From: Rubneribacter badeniensis
GTDB taxonomy: Bacteria; Actinomycetota; Coriobacteriia; Coriobacteriales; Eggerthellaceae
Direction of reading: 5' to 3'
NCBI RefSeq assembly: GCF_002899695.1
Contig: NZ_PPEL01000006.1
Coordinates: forward strand, 1 to 64,000
Length of the DNA: 64,000 bases
The notes beneath the pieces are model-generated. The model was not told where the DNA came from. It did no database searches and saw only the letters and a list, made by a program, of their open reading frames with translations. This document shows, one piece after another, positions 62,768 to 64,000 of this stretch (positions are counted from its first letter, which is position 1; each line of letters begins with the position of its first letter). A program made the translations under genes and the position numbers.

Positions 62768-64000
62768 ATGATTTCGGAACGCATGCTCACGGCGGTCGTC
62801 AAAGGCATCGCCAAGCGCCAGCTCGACCTCAAGCCCACCGACGAGAGGTTCATGCCGCCCGCCGAGGACGGCCGCACGTACATGCTCTACCTGCATGTGC
62901 CCTTCTGCCAGGTGCTGTGCCCGTACTGCAGCTTCAACCGCTACCCCTTCCGCGAGGAGGTGGCGAAGCCCTACTTCGCCAGTCTGCGCAAGGAAATGCT
63001 CATGCTCGAGCAGCTGGGTTACGACTTCGAGAGCATCTACGTGGGCGGCGGCACGCCCACCATCATGATCGACGAACTGTGCGAAACGCTTGACGTAGCC
63101 CGCCAGCATTTCAACATCAGGGAGGTGGCAGTCGAGACGAACCCCAACCACCTGACCAAGCCCTACCTCGAGAAGATGAAGGGGCGCGTGCAGCGCCTGT
63201 CCGTGGGCGTGCAGAGCTTCGACGACGGACTGCTCAAGCAGATGGACCGCTACCGGAAGTACGGCAGCGGCGCGGAGATCCTTGAGCGCATCGGCGAGGC
63301 TGCTCCGTGCTTCGACTCGCTCAACGTCGACATGATCTTCAACTTCCCCTCGCAAACCGAGGACATCCTCTTCGCCGACCTGGAGAAAGTGGCCACCTGC
63401 GGCGCGCACCAAACCACGTTTTCACCGCTGTACGCCTCGAACGGCACCATCGAGAAGATGGCCGCCCGCCTCGGTGCCATGGACTATCGCCGCGAGCGAC
63501 GCTTCTACGAGATCGTCGACGACGTGCTGGCGGGCGGCTCGCAGCCGCTGTTCCATCGCTCGACGCTGTGGACGTTCACCCGCAACGAGCGGCGCAACGC
63601 CGCCGGCTCCACGCCCACGCATCCGGAGCGCATCGAGGAGTACCAAACCAACTACGTCGATTACCCCGCCATCGGAAGCGGGTCGATCACCCATCTCGGC
63701 AACGCGCTGTACGTGAACACGTTCAGCATATCCGAATACAACGAGGCCATAGCGGAGGGCCGCATGTCCATCATGGGGAAAAGCGTCATGAGCGCAACGA
63801 GCCTCATGCGCTACCGCTTCCTCCTCGACCTGTACAAGCTGCGCCTCGACAAGCGGGCCTTCGAGCGCGACTTCGGCACGACCATCGACCAAGGGCTACC
63901 CATCGAAATGGCGTTCATGCGAGCGAACCGGGCGTTTGAATGCGACGACGACCGCCAACTCACGCTCACGCCGCGCGGACGCTACCTCGTCGTGGTCATG
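62768..64000 (+). CDS. HemN/HutW-type radical SAM protein (3' end outside the window)
   Basis: 411 codons are visible and the frame is open at the window edge. The radical SAM cluster motif is HVPFCQVLCPYCSFNRYPF (CxxxCxxC, about residues 41-59), followed by YVGGGTPTIM (glycine motif), VETNPNHL and LSVGVQSFDDGLL, the HemN-family order. Length and the divergent C-terminal half fit the HutW/ChuW branch, which opens haem anaerobically, or coproporphyrinogen dehydrogenase-like relatives, better than HemW. Control by a B12-type leader links it to tetrapyrrole or corrinoid metabolism. It follows the iron-box ABC pair in the same direction. Confidence 0.85.
   Translation, partial: MISERMLTAVVKGIAKRQLDLKPTDERFMPPAEDGRTYMLYLHVPFCQVLCPYCSFNRYPFREEVAKPYFASLRKEMLMLEQLGYDFESIYVGGGTPTIMIDELCETLDVARQHFNIREVAVETNPNHLTKPYLEKMKGRVQRLSVGVQSFDDGLLKQMDRYRKYGSGAEILERIGEAAPCFDSLNVDMIFNFPSQTEDILFADLEKVATCGAHQTTFSPLYASNGTIEKMAARLGAMDYRRERRFYEIVDDVLAGGSQPLFHRSTLWTFTRNERRNAAGSTPTHPERIEEYQTNYVDYPAIGSGSITHLGNALYVNTFSISEYNEAIAEGRMSIMGKSVMSATSLMRYRFLLDLYKLRLDKRAFERDFGTTIDQGLPIEMAFMRANRAFECDDDRQLTLTPRGRYLVVVM

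Overview
The window looks like chromosomal DNA of a high-GC Gram-positive anaerobe of the class Coriobacteriia, most likely Eggerthellaceae (Eggerthella/Gordonibacter type). The reasons are the GC-rich sequence, two regulators that join a many-helix membrane half to a C-terminal LuxR helix-turn-helix, a Tat/lipoprotein flavoprotein reductase next to one of them, a DMSO-reductase-type molybdoenzyme operon, and an actinobacterial dnaK-grpE-dnaJ-hspR-clpB operon. The assignment rests on gene style, not on a database search.

Layout. 1-130: end of an insertion sequence. 0.2-3.5 kb: FadR-type GntR regulator with a perfect operator, a DUF5692-like membrane protein, and an AAA/DUF4143 ATPase. 3.6-7.1 kb: RsgA, a membrane-anchored exported protein, TrkH and a 45-residue membrane peptide. 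7.9-19 kb: a catabolic neighbourhood (NCS1 permease, nitrilase-family hydrolase, hydantoinase/oxoprolinase, DUF917, DUF1177, M29-like aminopeptidase) that also holds an AlbA_2-type regulator. 19-24 kb: LuxR membrane regulator divergent from a fumarate-reductase-like flavoprotein, then a Fic protein. 24.4-34 kb: a LuxR regulator split by an 11-base homopolymer, then a convergently arranged DmsABC/TorD/NapGH-like respiratory operon with an unidentified upstream gene. 35-42.5 kb: heat-shock operon. 43.5-47 kb: ferredoxin, HypE, NikR and two small genes. 47-53.7 kb: phosphohexomutase, GalE, LytR-CpsA-Psr protein, XRE regulator, VanZ. 54-56 kb: IbrB/IbrA pair. 57.5-61.5 kb: two ABC half-transporters behind a DtxR-like box. 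62.6 kb to the end: a cobalamin-riboswitch-like leader and a HemN/HutW-type radical SAM gene cut by the window edge.

Two features run across the genes. First, eleven copies of the ParB palindrome TGTTTCACGTGAAACA (ten exact, one with a single change) lie in intergenic DNA, ten of them between 37.7 and 62.2 kb, so this is probably a centromere-like region near the replication origin. Second, the unusually long intergenic gaps hold long inverted repeats (21-30 bp arms around 14-130 bp loops), dispersed degenerate repeats and a tandem duplication that includes a decayed parS. Two of the long hairpins are clearly related to each other.

The most interesting points are the possible phase-variable LuxR switch beside the molybdoenzyme operon, the hairpin family, the dense parS array, the riboswitch-HutW arrangement, and the IbrAB pair.
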